From NCBI GenBank assembly GCA_002311925.1, contig DCAK01000071.1:300-5923 (forward strand): DNA of 5,624 bases, given 5' to 3'. Position numbers and translations under genes: made by a program. Position 1 is the stretch's first letter. The number at the start of each line of letters is the position of its first letter. This DNA comes from Planctomycetes bacterium UBA1135 (GTDB lineage: Bacteria > Planctomycetota > UBA1135). The notes beneath the pieces were generated by a model. It was not told the DNA's origin and did not search any database. It saw only the letters and a program-made list of their open reading frames with translations. This document shows positions 1 through 5,624 of the stretch, piece by piece.

Positions 1-122
1 ATTACCTCGACAATCGGATCGTCTTCGGTAATCGAGGCGCCTTCCGCAACAATCCAGCGGACGATTTCACCTTCGTGAACGCCTTCGCCGATGTCTGGTA
101 GCTTGAACTCGAGAGTAGCCAT
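1..122 (-). CDS. 2-oxo acid dehydrogenase E2 component (dihydrolipoamide acyltransferase), N-terminal lipoyl domain, partial
   Basis: Only the first 40 codons are in the window; the gene runs off at position 1. The ATG at 122-120 opens a protein whose residues 8-16 read LPDIGEGVH, the classic start of an E2 lipoyl domain, followed by EGEIVRW and DDPIVEV leading to the lipoyl hairpin. The lysine that carries the lipoyl group (usual context DKA) should lie just beyond the window edge. In the family, E2 carries the acyl group from E1 on its lipoyl arm and transfers it to CoA, and it forms the core of the complex in the cytoplasm. It starts 14 bases after the E1 beta stop and has a good Shine-Dalgarno sequence, so it belongs to the same operon as E1 and lipA. 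The acyl specificity (acetyl or branched-chain) cannot be read from this fragment. Confidence 0.93.
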   Translation of the reverse strand, partial: MATLEFKLPDIGEGVHEGEIVRWIVAEGASITEDDPIVEV

Positions 123-133
123 GCTTGTTGTTG

Positions 134-138
134 CTCCT
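134..138 (-). promoter_or_regulatory. Ribosome binding site of the E2 gene
   Basis: The minus strand reads AGGAG here, overlapping the TAG stop codon of E1 beta (139-137). Eleven bases separate it from the E2 ATG at 122. The overlap with the upstream stop suggests coupled translation of the E1 beta and E2 subunits. Confidence 0.7.
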
Positions 139-1117
139 ATTCGAAGTCGAGAACCCGTTCAACCGCGTCCATTACTCGGCGGGCATCGGGCAGGTAGTAG
201 TGTTCAAGGGTGCTTGGAAACGGGGTATCGAAGCCGGCCACGCGAGCGATCGGGGCTTCCATGTACTCAATCACGTTTTCCGCTATCAGCGCCGAGATTT
301 CCGATCCGTAGCCGCAGAAGCGGGGAGCTTCATGGACAATAACCACGCGTCCACAGGAGCGAGCCGCCTCCAGAACCGCCTCCTCGTCCAGCGGCATCAG
401 GGTGCGTAAATCGATTACCCGTACCTCGGCACCGCGGCTTTCTCCGAGCCGGGTGGCAGCCTCAGTGCAGATTGGAACCATCGCGCCGTAGCAGAAAACC
501 ACCACGTCATTGCCGCTGCAAACTTCCCGCACGGTCGAAAGCGGCACTCGATACATCCCTTCAGGGACTTCTTCACGGGTTGAGCGGTACAGTGCCTTCG
601 GTTCCATGAACAGAACCGGGTCGGGATCTTCAATCGCGGAGATCAGCAAGCCCTTGGCGTCGGAGGGAGTGGAGGGGATTACCACTTTCAACCCGGGGGT
701 ATGGCAGAAATAGGCTTCGCCGGATTGGGAGTGGTAGAGCCCACCACGGATGCCGCCACCATAAGGCGTACGAATTACCATGGGCACAGTGTATTGTCCG
801 CCGGAGCGATAACGCATTTTTGCAGCTTCAGAGACAATCTGGTCGAATCCGGGAAAGATGAAATCCTGAAACTGAATTTCACAGACCGGTTTCATGCCGT
901 TGATTGCCATGCCCACGCCGACCCCGATGATTCCATCTTCGGAAAGCGGAGTGTCGAAGCAGCGGCTCTCACCGAACTCGGCAGTAAGGCCCTCGGTAGC
1001 CAGGAAAACGCCCCCTTTGGCACCTACGTCCTGACCCATGACCAGAACCTTATTGTCCTCGCGCATGATTGATTTAAGTCCGTCGTTGACGGCTTGGACC
1101 AGAGTAAGTTCGCTCAC
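137..1117 (-). CDS. 2-oxo acid dehydrogenase E1 component, beta subunit (branched-chain type)
   Basis: Beta subunit of the thiamine-diphosphate-dependent E1 that decarboxylates a 2-oxo acid and acylates the lipoyl arm of E2. The protein is 326 residues, the usual length. Visible motifs are [11 protein letters not shown] (28-38), FDTPLSE (54-60, with Glu60 the expected cofactor-contacting glutamate), IQFQDF (81-86), YHSQS (128-132, with the conserved histidine at 129), [11 protein letters not shown] (141-151), EPKALYR (172-178), and a C-terminal domain with [11 protein letters not shown] (234-244) and DTPFP (297-301). YHSQS, EPKALYR and DTPFP match what I recall of branched-chain E1 beta (human BCKDHB) better than Bacillus PdhB. 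The start is GTG at 1117, whose GTGA overlaps the E1 alpha stop and which has a strong Shine-Dalgarno; an upstream in-frame codon at 1177 would add 20 unrelated residues. It pairs with the E1 alpha directly upstream. By sequence it could be bkdA2- or pdhB-like; the substrate is unproven. Confidence 0.95.
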   Translation of the reverse strand: MSELTLVQAVNDGLKSIMREDNKVLVMGQDVGAKGGVFLATEGLTAEFGESRCFDTPLSEDGIIGVGVGMAINGMKPVCEIQFQDFIFPGFDQIVSEAAKMRYRSGGQYTVPMVIRTPYGGGIRGGLYHSQSGEAYFCHTPGLKVVIPSTPSDAKGLLISAIEDPDPVLFMEPKALYRSTREEVPEGMYRVPLSTVREVCSGNDVVVFCYGAMVPICTEAATRLGESRGAEVRVIDLRTLMPLDEEAVLEAARSCGRVVIVHEAPRFCGYGSEISALIAENVIEYMEAPIARVAGFDTPFPSTLEHYYLPDARRVMDAVERVLDFE

Positions 1118-2232
1118 AGCGGGAATTCTCCTTTCTCGTTTACTTCCTCGCCGCGCGAGGAGTGATGCCCAATGCACCAGTCACGCTGTCGGGTAAGGTG
1201 TTGGGGGGTGGTTTGATAGACATCGGTAAACACAGTGTCCAAAGTGGGACGAGCCTTGGCGCCGGCAGCCTTGGCCGCATCTGCCATCTGTTGAGCGCAT
1301 TCCTGGTCTATTCGTTCAAGGTCTTCGGCGTTCAAGTGGCCTTCGGTTTGCAACCATACTTCCAGTCGAGCGCGCGGGTCCTTCTCCTTCCATTCTTCGA
1401 TGAGTTCATCCGGAACGTAGCGACTGGGGTCGTCGGAGGTGGAGTGACCTCCCATGCGCATGGTGACTGCTTCAATCAGGGTCGGGCCCTCCCCTGCGCG
1501 GGCACGTTTTACTGCGATAGCAACAACCTTGTACACCGCAATCACGTCGTTGCCGTCGACGCGCACGCCGGGTATTCCATAGGCTTCACCTTTCTGGGCA
1601 ATGGTTTCGCTTGCAGATTGCTTCTCAATCGGGCATGAAATCGCCCACTGGTTGTTCTGGCAGAGAAAGACCACGGGAACGCCGAGAACCCCGGCGAAGT
1701 TCAAGCCGGAGTGAAAGCCCGCGGTGCTCGTGGTTCCGTCCCCGAAAACGGCCAAGGCGACGCCCTCCTCGTTTTTCCGCTTCATGGCCAAGGCCACTCC
1801 CACGGCATGGGGAATCTGGGTGCCCAGGGGAGATGAAATGGAGAGCCAGCGGATGGGGTCGAGAAAGGTCCAGTGGACGGGCATCTGCCTGCCTTTCGAA
1901 AAATCGTCCTGGTTCCCGAACATGTTGTCCATCATGTGGACCAGCGGGACATCGTGGTAAAAGGCGATGGCGAAATCCCGATAGGAGGGGCAGACCCAAT
2001 CGGTCCCGGGTTCGAGGGCCGCCGCGGCCCCCACCGAGACGCCTTCCACGCCGAGGTTGGGGATGCTGAAGCCGATTTTCCCGGTCCTTTGCAACTTCAT
2101 GCAACGGTCATCGAACGCCCGGGTGTAGACCATCGCGCGGTGCATTCGAAGAAGAACCTCCCGCTTGACCCGGGGAACGGTCCCGACCTTCTTGCCGTCG
2201 GGGTCGATGATTTGGAGGGTGTCGCCCATCAT
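1114..2232 (-). CDS. 2-oxo acid dehydrogenase E1 component, alpha subunit (branched-chain type)
   Basis: Alpha subunit of the same heterotetrameric E1; it carries most of the thiamine diphosphate site. It is 372 residues from the ATG at 2232, or 371 from the adjacent ATG at 2229 (numbering below from 2229). The cofactor motif GDG (163-165) to NN (192-193) is intact. Also visible are SYRDFA (82-87), KGRQMPVH (112-119), SSPLGTQIPHAVG (132-144), RVDGNDV (223-229), HSTSDD in the active-site loop (262-267) and FTDVYQ (334-339). KGRQMPVH, HSTSDD and the DVYQ tail recall branched-chain E1 alpha (human BCKDHA), whose corresponding loop serine is phosphorylated in mammals; no kinase is seen here. It begins 4 bases after the lipA stop and overlaps E1 beta by 4 bases, so it is mid-operon. 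Upstream of 2232 the only other in-frame start is a TTG at 2301 inside lipA, which is unlikely. It could be bkdA1- or pdhA-like. Confidence 0.95.
   Translation of the reverse strand: MMGDTLQIIDPDGKKVGTVPRVKREVLLRMHRAMVYTRAFDDRCMKLQRTGKIGFSIPNLGVEGVSVGAAAALEPGTDWVCPSYRDFAIAFYHDVPLVHMMDNMFGNQDDFSKGRQMPVHWTFLDPIRWLSISSPLGTQIPHAVGVALAMKRKNEEGVALAVFGDGTTSTAGFHSGLNFAGVLGVPVVFLCQNNQWAISCPIEKQSASETIAQKGEAYGIPGVRVDGNDVIAVYKVVAIAVKRARAGEGPTLIEAVTMRMGGHSTSDDPSRYVPDELIEEWKEKDPRARLEVWLQTEGHLNAEDLERIDQECAQQMADAAKAAGAKARPTLDTVFTDVYQTTPQHLTRQRDWCIGHHSSRGEEVNEKGEFPL
1128..1133 (-). promoter_or_regulatory. Ribosome binding site that fixes the E1 beta GTG start
   Basis: The minus strand reads AAGGAG, ten bases before the GTG at 1117. 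It lies inside the last codons of E1 alpha. The GTG overlaps the E1 alpha stop (GTGA, 1117-1114), a typical arrangement for translational coupling of two subunits needed in equal amounts. Confidence 0.8.
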
Positions 2233-2236
2233 TTTC

Positions 2237-3160
2237 TCAGACGACCATCCTCCCGGCGCCGGATTCCGTGGGGACGGTTTCTCCGCCCAATCGGCTCGCA
2301 AGGTAGACCTCGGCCGCCTTGTAGGAGGATCTCACGAGAGGTCCGGATGCGCAGAATGCAAATCCGAATTCCTCCTGCGCCATGACGCCCAGTTGAGTGA
2401 ACTCCTCCGGGGGGAGATAGCGTTCGACCTCCAGGTGACGACCGGTGGGCTGCAGGTATTGACCCAGGGTCAGGACCTCGACCCCGGCGCCGCGAAGCGC
2501 CGCCATGGCGTCTCGAATCTCCTGATGGGTCTCTCCCAGGCCCAGCATCAGGGAAGACTTGGTGATGAGGCCGGGCTTGGCCTTGAGGGCGAAAGCCAGG
2601 ACATCCAGGGATTGTCGATACCGGGCCCGAACATCCCGAACCCTGCGATGGAGGCGCTCGACGGTTTCCAGATTGTGGGCGAACACGTCCAGGCCCGACT
2701 CCACCACCTCTTCGACGCAATCTTCACGACCCTGGAAATCAGGAACCAGGGCCTCGACGAGAAGAAACTCCCGCTTGGCTTTCAGGGCGCGAATCACGCC
2801 GGCAATGTGGCCGGAACCCAGGTCGGGAAGGTCGTCCCGGTCGACGCTGGTCAGAACCAGGTAGGAAAGATCGGGGACTTCCGCGAAGCGAGCCACCTTG
2901 TCGGCTTCCCCGGGGTCCAGCCAACCTCTCGGATTGCCGGTTTTCACTGAGCAGAAGCGGCAACCTCGCGTGCAAACATCGCCCATGAGCATCACGGTGG
3001 CGGTGCCTCCTTCCCAACATTCGCCCAAATTCGGACACCGGGCTTCTTCACAGACCGTGTAGAGGCCGCGGCTCCGGAGAGCTTGCCTGAGCCGGGCGGT
3101 GGTCTCCCCCCGCGGGAGGCGCATCTTCAGCCAGGAAGGTTTCTTGGAAGTCGAAGGCAC
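2237..3160 (-). CDS. lipA: Lipoyl synthase LipA (radical SAM)
   Basis: LipA inserts two sulfur atoms into protein-bound octanoyl groups, making the lipoyl cofactor used by E2 of 2-oxo acid dehydrogenases. The protein is 307 residues, normal for the family. The auxiliary iron-sulfur cluster cysteines are C37, C42 and C48 in CEEARCPNLGEC; the radical SAM cysteines are C63, C67 and C70 in CTRGCRFC; the terminal RSSY (277-280) supplies the conserved serine ligand. TSVDRDDLPD (104-113) and GQYLQPT (233-239) are further family motifs, so the enzyme should be active. The start is GTG at 3160: it keeps the family-typical KPSWLKMRLP segment (7-16), which an ATG at 3124 would remove. No good Shine-Dalgarno precedes it. 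It lies directly upstream of the E1 subunits, linking cofactor synthesis to the complex that needs it. No lipB is seen in the window. Confidence 0.97.
   Translation of the reverse strand: MPSTSKKPSWLKMRLPRGETTARLRQALRSRGLYTVCEEARCPNLGECWEGGTATVMLMGDVCTRGCRFCSVKTGNPRGWLDPGEADKVARFAEVPDLSYLVLTSVDRDDLPDLGSGHIAGVIRALKAKREFLLVEALVPDFQGREDCVEEVVESGLDVFAHNLETVERLHRRVRDVRARYRQSLDVLAFALKAKPGLITKSSLMLGLGETHQEIRDAMAALRGAGVEVLTLGQYLQPTGRHLEVERYLPPEEFTQLGVMAQEEFGFAFCASGPLVRSSYKAAEVYLASRLGGETVPTESGAGRMVV
2249..2254 (-). promoter_or_regulatory. Purine-rich Shine-Dalgarno-like element before E1 alpha
   Basis: The minus strand reads GGGAGG inside the last codons of lipA. It is 16 bases from the first ATG of E1 alpha (2232) and 19 from the second (2229), longer than the usual 5-10. 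Close to the ATGs only a weak GAGAA is present. E1 alpha translation may therefore depend on ribosomes that finish lipA at 2237 and restart nearby. This is an inference from spacing. Confidence 0.4.
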
Positions 3161-3175
3161 GAGGTTTCGACGGCG

Positions 3176-3181
3176 ATTATA
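3176..3181 (-). promoter_or_regulatory. Possible -10 element for lipA
   Basis: The minus strand reads a perfect TATAAT in an otherwise GC-rich spacer, 15 bases before the lipA GTG. No TTGACA-like -35 is present at 16-19 bases; that space is filled by a GC-rich hairpin. If used, the transcript would have a leader of under about 10 bases, consistent with the missing Shine-Dalgarno at lipA. Chance occurrence is possible. Confidence 0.3.
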
Positions 3182-3189
3182 TCCCCATC

Positions 3190-3207
3190 CGGCGGGGCCT
3201 CCCGCCG
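3190..3207 (-). terminator. GC-rich hairpin between the sigma gene and lipA
   Basis: The minus strand reads CGGCGGG, then a loop AGGC, then CCCGCCG: a perfect 7-bp stem with a 4-base loop, starting 13 bases after the sigma stop codon. No run of U follows, so it is not a standard intrinsic terminator. It may act as a weak terminator, a pause site or an mRNA-stabilising 3' end that separates the sigma transcript from the lipA operon. Confidence 0.4.
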
Positions 3208-3219
3208 AGCCAGCCTTCC

Positions 3220-4359
3220 CTAGGCGTATTGGGCCAAAAGCCGGCCCCCTTGGCTCGAACGCATCTTCTCGAGAGCCGCGTTTTGGATTTGGCGGACCCG
3301 CTCCAGGCTCACCCCCAAAAGCTCGCCGACCTGGCCCAGGGTCTTCACTTTGCGACCGTTCAACCCGAATCTCATTTCAACGACGGAGCGCTCCCTGGAC
3401 TCGAGGGTGCCCAAGGCTTCAGCCAGCCGCCGACGCATTCCCAGGCCCTCGCCGAGGTCCAGAGGGGATGCTTCGTCTTCCCCCTCAATGAGGTCCATGA
3501 AAGTGGAGCCCTCATCAGCGTCGACCACGCGGTCCAGGGAGAAGGTGTAGCGATTGCGGGCCACCACCTTGCGAACTTCTTCCGGGGAAAGACCAGACGC
3601 CCTGGAAAGCGCGTCCAAATCGCCCCTCTTCTCCGCCAAACCATCCCCCCCGTCCCGAATCTTCTTCATCGCCTTCTGAATGTAGGCGGGCACCCGAACC
3701 GTCCGCGATTGGTCGTAGATGGCCTTGAGGAATGCCTGGTGGACCCAAAATCCCGCGTAGGTCTTGAAACGAACGTCCCGGGTGAAATCAAACCCCTTCA
3801 CGGCATTGAAGAGACTTGCGTTGGCCTCCTGGATGAGGTCTTCCTGGGGAACCCCCGATTTCCGGTAGCGGCGAAGAAGAATCAGGACGATGTGGAGATT
3901 CCTCTCGATCAATTCGTTGCGCACCTCCACGAATTCACGGGTTCTGGCCAGGAGGGCCCCCTTGAGGCCCTTGTCGAGGCTGCCCGCGTCGGGAAAAGCT
4001 TCGATTTCCTCGATGGACCACCCCGCCTCGAGCCGGGCCGCCTTCAATCGTCGCCAAAGGAATTCCAGGCCCATGCAGAACCGTATTTCGCCTGGCTTCT
4101 CCATCGTTGGAATCCGCCGGACTTCCTGCCGGTACCAGCCGACAGGGTCCCGGCCCTTGTCGGCGGAGGCGGGCATGCCGCTCCTGGCGAAACGACAGTC
4201 CACCGCGAGGTCCCGCTCATCGAAGAGGGCGAGAAGCCCTCGGCTCGTCCCCTCGAAGGACTCAGGCTCGAAATGATGCACCAATTCCTCGAAGGGGACC
4301 GTCCGGGTCCCGGGAGGAGGCCACTTGTGGCCTTTACGCGTGCGCAAGGGGGGCTTCAT
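3220..4359 (-). CDS. Sigma-70 family RNA polymerase sigma factor (group 2-like)
   Basis: A sigma factor that would direct RNA polymerase to a set of promoters. It is 379 residues from the ATG at 4359. Region 1.2 is seen as DPVGWYRQEVRRIP (71-84), region 2 as NELIERNLHIV to about residue 235 with the core-binding DLIQEAN and the FKTYAGFWVHQ promoter-melting segment (198-208), region 3 follows, and region 4 carries RERSVVEMRFGLNG and LERVRQIQ (322-358). ATG 4359 is preferred over GTG 4368 because AGGTGG sits 5 bases before it. The first ~70 residues are basic, proline-rich at the start and unlike region 1.1 as far as I can tell. Several promoter-contact positions differ from E. coli sigma-70 (see findings). 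The C-terminus after region 4 is short. It lies between mutS and lipA with its own possible promoter. It is not an ECF factor, because regions 1.2 and 3 are present; the housekeeping sigma would be less diverged. Target genes cannot be read from here. Confidence 0.92.
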   Translation of the reverse strand: MKPPLRTRKGHKWPPPGTRTVPFEELVHHFEPESFEGTSRGLLALFDERDLAVDCRFARSGMPASADKGRDPVGWYRQEVRRIPTMEKPGEIRFCMGLEFLWRRLKAARLEAGWSIEEIEAFPDAGSLDKGLKGALLARTREFVEVRNELIERNLHIVLILLRRYRKSGVPQEDLIQEANASLFNAVKGFDFTRDVRFKTYAGFWVHQAFLKAIYDQSRTVRVPAYIQKAMKKIRDGGDGLAEKRGDLDALSRASGLSPEEVRKVVARNRYTFSLDRVVDADEGSTFMDLIEGEDEASPLDLGEGLGMRRRLAEALGTLESRERSVVEMRFGLNGRKVKTLGQVGELLGVSLERVRQIQNAALEKMRSSQGGRLLAQYA

Positions 4360-4364
4360 GAGCT

Positions 4365-4370
4365 CCACCT
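4365..4370 (-). promoter_or_regulatory. Ribosome binding site that decides the sigma factor start
   Basis: The minus strand reads AGGTGG (one mismatch to AGGAGG), 5 bases before the ATG at 4359. The alternative GTG start at 4368 lies inside this element and has no Shine-Dalgarno of its own, so the ATG is the better start. Confidence 0.55.
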
Positions 4371-4399
4371 ATTATGCACTAAAATAGTGCTTTATTCAA
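4371..4399 (-). promoter_or_regulatory. Possible promoter upstream of the sigma factor gene
   Basis: On the minus strand TTGAAT (4399-4394; matches TTGA of the consensus -35) and CATAAT (4376-4371; 5 of 6 to the -10) are exactly 17 bases apart, in an AT-rich island inside GC-rich sequence. The -35 overlaps the last codons and stop of mutS. The expected start point, near 4364, falls only about 5 bases before the sigma ATG and would remove the Shine-Dalgarno. Either the transcript is nearly leaderless or the match is fortuitous. Confidence 0.4.
4376..4390. repeat. 15-bp perfect dyad between mutS and the sigma gene
   Basis: The minus strand reads GCACTA, TTT, TAGTGC: two perfect 6-base arms around a 3-base centre. 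It fills most of the 17-base spacer of the possible promoter, the usual place for a repressor operator. As RNA it would form only a 6-bp hairpin with a tight loop and no U-run, so an operator is at least as plausible as a terminator. Confidence 0.5.
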
Positions 4400-5624
4400 G
4401 CCCCTTGCGGTTCAGGGCCTGCCTCAGCCTTCCGACCAGCTTCCAGGCCTCGATGGGCGGAAGAGAGTCCAGGTCGATGGCCTCCAATTCCTTCAGCAGG
4501 ACGGCGTCCGCATCTCCCAGAAGGTCGAAGAGACTGTGCTGAAGAATCGGCACCTCGTCCTCTTCGCCGGGGAGAATGCGGCGAGTGAGCCCCTCCTCCT
4601 CTCTTTCCAACCTCTCCAAGACTCCACGGGACCGCTCGAGGACCCCGGCTGGCAGCCCGGCGAGTCTTGCGACATGGATGCCGTAGCTTCGGTCGGTCCC
4701 GCCTTCCTCGATCTGGTGCAGGAAGACGATTTCGTCACCCCATTCCCGCACCGCCACGTTCAGATTCCTGGCCCTTCCGAGGCTGTCCGCCAGGTCGGTG
4801 AGCTGGTGGTAATGGGTGGCGAACAAGCACCGGGAACGCAGGGTGTCGTGGACATGCTCGCAGACCGCCCAGGCGATGGCCATGCCGTCGAAAGTGGAGG
4901 TACCGCGGCCGACCTCGTCAAGAAGAATCAAGGATCGGTCGGTGGCCTGGCGGAGAATGCGGGCGGTTTCCACCATCTCGACCATGAAAGTGGAGGCTCC
5001 GCGGGAAATGTCGTCGGCGGAGCCGAGGCGTGTGAAGACCCGGTCCACTGGTCCGATGCGGGCTAAAGCCGCGGGAACGAAGGAACCCGCCTGGGCAAGG
5101 ATGACGACATGGGCCGCCTGCCGAAGCCATGTGGATTTCCCGCTCATGTTGGGCCCGGTCAGAACGGAGAGGGTGTGGGAAGAATCCAGGGAAACTCCGT
5201 TCGGGATGAAGGGGTCCTGCATGCAGGCCTCGACGACCGGGTGGCGGCCCTCGTGAATGTCCAGGACCTGGAACTCATCCCCTTCCGGGTCGAGGATTTC
5301 AGGGCGCGCGTAGTTCCGTTCTTCCGCCACCACCGCGAATCCTCGCAAGACGTCGAGCTCGGCCACCGCCCGGGCCGTCGCCTGCATCCGCCCGGCCTCC
5401 TCGCCGGCGGCGCGGCGCAATGCGAGAAAGATTTCGTATTCGAGGTCCCGCGATTTTTCCTCGGCTCCCATCACCTTCGCCTCGTATTCCTTGAGCTCGG
5501 GAGTGATGTAGCGCTCGGCGTTCTTGAGGGTCTGCTTGCGGTGGTACTCCTCGGGCACCTTGTCGGTATGGGCATGGGTGACCTCGAGGTAGTAGCCGAA
5601 GACCTTGTTGAATCCGACCTTGAG
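4392..5624 (-). CDS. mutS: DNA mismatch repair protein MutS, C-terminal half (partial)
   Basis: MutS binds mismatched DNA and uses ATP to signal repair through MutL. The window shows the last 410 residues; the gene is open to the window edge at 5624, in frame, so the N-terminal mismatch-binding domain is outside. The first visible residues, LKVGFNKVFGYYLEV, followed by KQTLKNAERY, belong to the clamp/core region. The ATPase domain shows Walker A GPNMSGKST (157-165), the SADDISRGASTF segment (about 202-213), Walker B LILLDEVGRG (232-241), ATHYHQLTDL (270-279) and YGIHVARLAG (314-323). The C-terminus ends in the family's LPPIEAW segment. Gly-Ser in Walker A is a common MutS variant. It stops with TAA at 4394-4392, 32 bases before the sigma ATG, on the same strand. 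The motifs are those of MutS1 rather than MutS2: there is no Smr tail. Confidence 0.97.
   Translation of the reverse strand, partial: LKVGFNKVFGYYLEVTHAHTDKVPEEYHRKQTLKNAERYITPELKEYEAKVMGAEEKSRDLEYEIFLALRRAAGEEAGRMQATARAVAELDVLRGFAVVAEERNYARPEILDPEGDEFQVLDIHEGRHPVVEACMQDPFIPNGVSLDSSHTLSVLTGPNMSGKSTWLRQAAHVVILAQAGSFVPAALARIGPVDRVFTRLGSADDISRGASTFMVEMVETARILRQATDRSLILLDEVGRGTSTFDGMAIAWAVCEHVHDTLRSRCLFATHYHQLTDLADSLGRARNLNVAVREWGDEIVFLHQIEEGGTDRSYGIHVARLAGLPAGVLERSRGVLERLEREEEGLTRRILPGEEDEVPILQHSLFDLLGDADAVLLKELEAIDLDSLPPIEAWKLVGRLRQALNRKGLE

Noticed and set aside
1118..1177. Longer E1 beta starting at 1177
   Set aside because: The added 20 residues overlap E1 alpha coding sequence and do not look like the family; GTG 1117 has the Shine-Dalgarno and the GTGA stop/start overlap.
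2233..2301. Longer E1 alpha from the TTG at 2301
   Set aside because: It would overlap lipA by more than 60 bases, uses a rare TTG start, and adds residues with no family similarity.
2165..2950. Plus-strand open frame of 261 codons antisense to lipA and the start of E1 alpha
   Set aside because: It is a shadow of lipA, with no family motifs and low-complexity composition that follows the opposite-strand codons.
4376..4390. Intrinsic terminator for mutS
   Set aside because: The stem is AT-containing, only 6 bp with a 3-base loop, and has no following U tract; an operator or chance dyad fits at least as well.
3229..4542. Long plus-strand open frame (437 codons) covering the whole sigma gene and the end of mutS
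   Set aside because: It is antisense to two well-supported genes, has no recognisable domain, and long empty antisense frames are expected in GC-rich coding DNA.
5128..5154. Ser in place of Gly in the MutS Walker A motif (GPNMSGKST)
   Set aside because: This is a common natural variant in MutS proteins and not a sign of inactivation.

Overview
The window is a compact, fully co-directional stretch of bacterial chromosome with every gene on the minus strand, so transcription runs from position 5624 towards position 1. In transcription order it holds: the C-terminal half of mutS (mismatch repair ATPase, cut by the window edge), a sigma-70 family RNA polymerase sigma factor, lipA (lipoyl synthase), the alpha and beta subunits of a branched-chain-type 2-oxo acid dehydrogenase E1, and the first 40 codons of an E2 lipoyl acyltransferase (cut by the other edge). 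No mobile element, tRNA, rRNA or CRISPR array is visible. The sequence is GC-rich and uses GTG starts often. It looks like a high-GC bacterium, but these genes alone do not fix the phylum (Acidobacteriota or Myxococcota-like lineages would be guesses).

Layout. mutS ends at 4392. A 32-base AT-rich spacer before the sigma ATG holds a perfect 6-bp inverted repeat lying between possible -35 and -10 elements. The sigma gene ends at 3220. A 59-base spacer follows with a GC-rich hairpin and a TATAAT element, then lipA with a GTG start. From lipA onward the genes are packed as an operon: 4 bases between lipA and E1 alpha, a GTGA overlap between E1 alpha and E1 beta, and 14 bases between E1 beta and E2, with clear Shine-Dalgarno sequences before E1 beta and E2.

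Function. The lipA-E1-E2 block forms one metabolic unit. E1 decarboxylates a 2-oxo acid with thiamine diphosphate and passes the acyl group to the lipoyl arm of E2. LipA inserts the sulfurs that turn octanoyl-E2 into lipoyl-E2. Motifs in both E1 subunits resemble the branched-chain 2-oxo acid dehydrogenase family more than Bacillus-type pyruvate dehydrogenase, so the substrate is left open. The mutS and sigma genes are housekeeping or regulatory neighbours. The sigma factor is the most unusual protein here: it has a roughly 70-residue N-terminus I do not recognise and substitutions at several positions that in E. coli sigma-70 contact promoter DNA. I found no clear evidence of a wholly new system.
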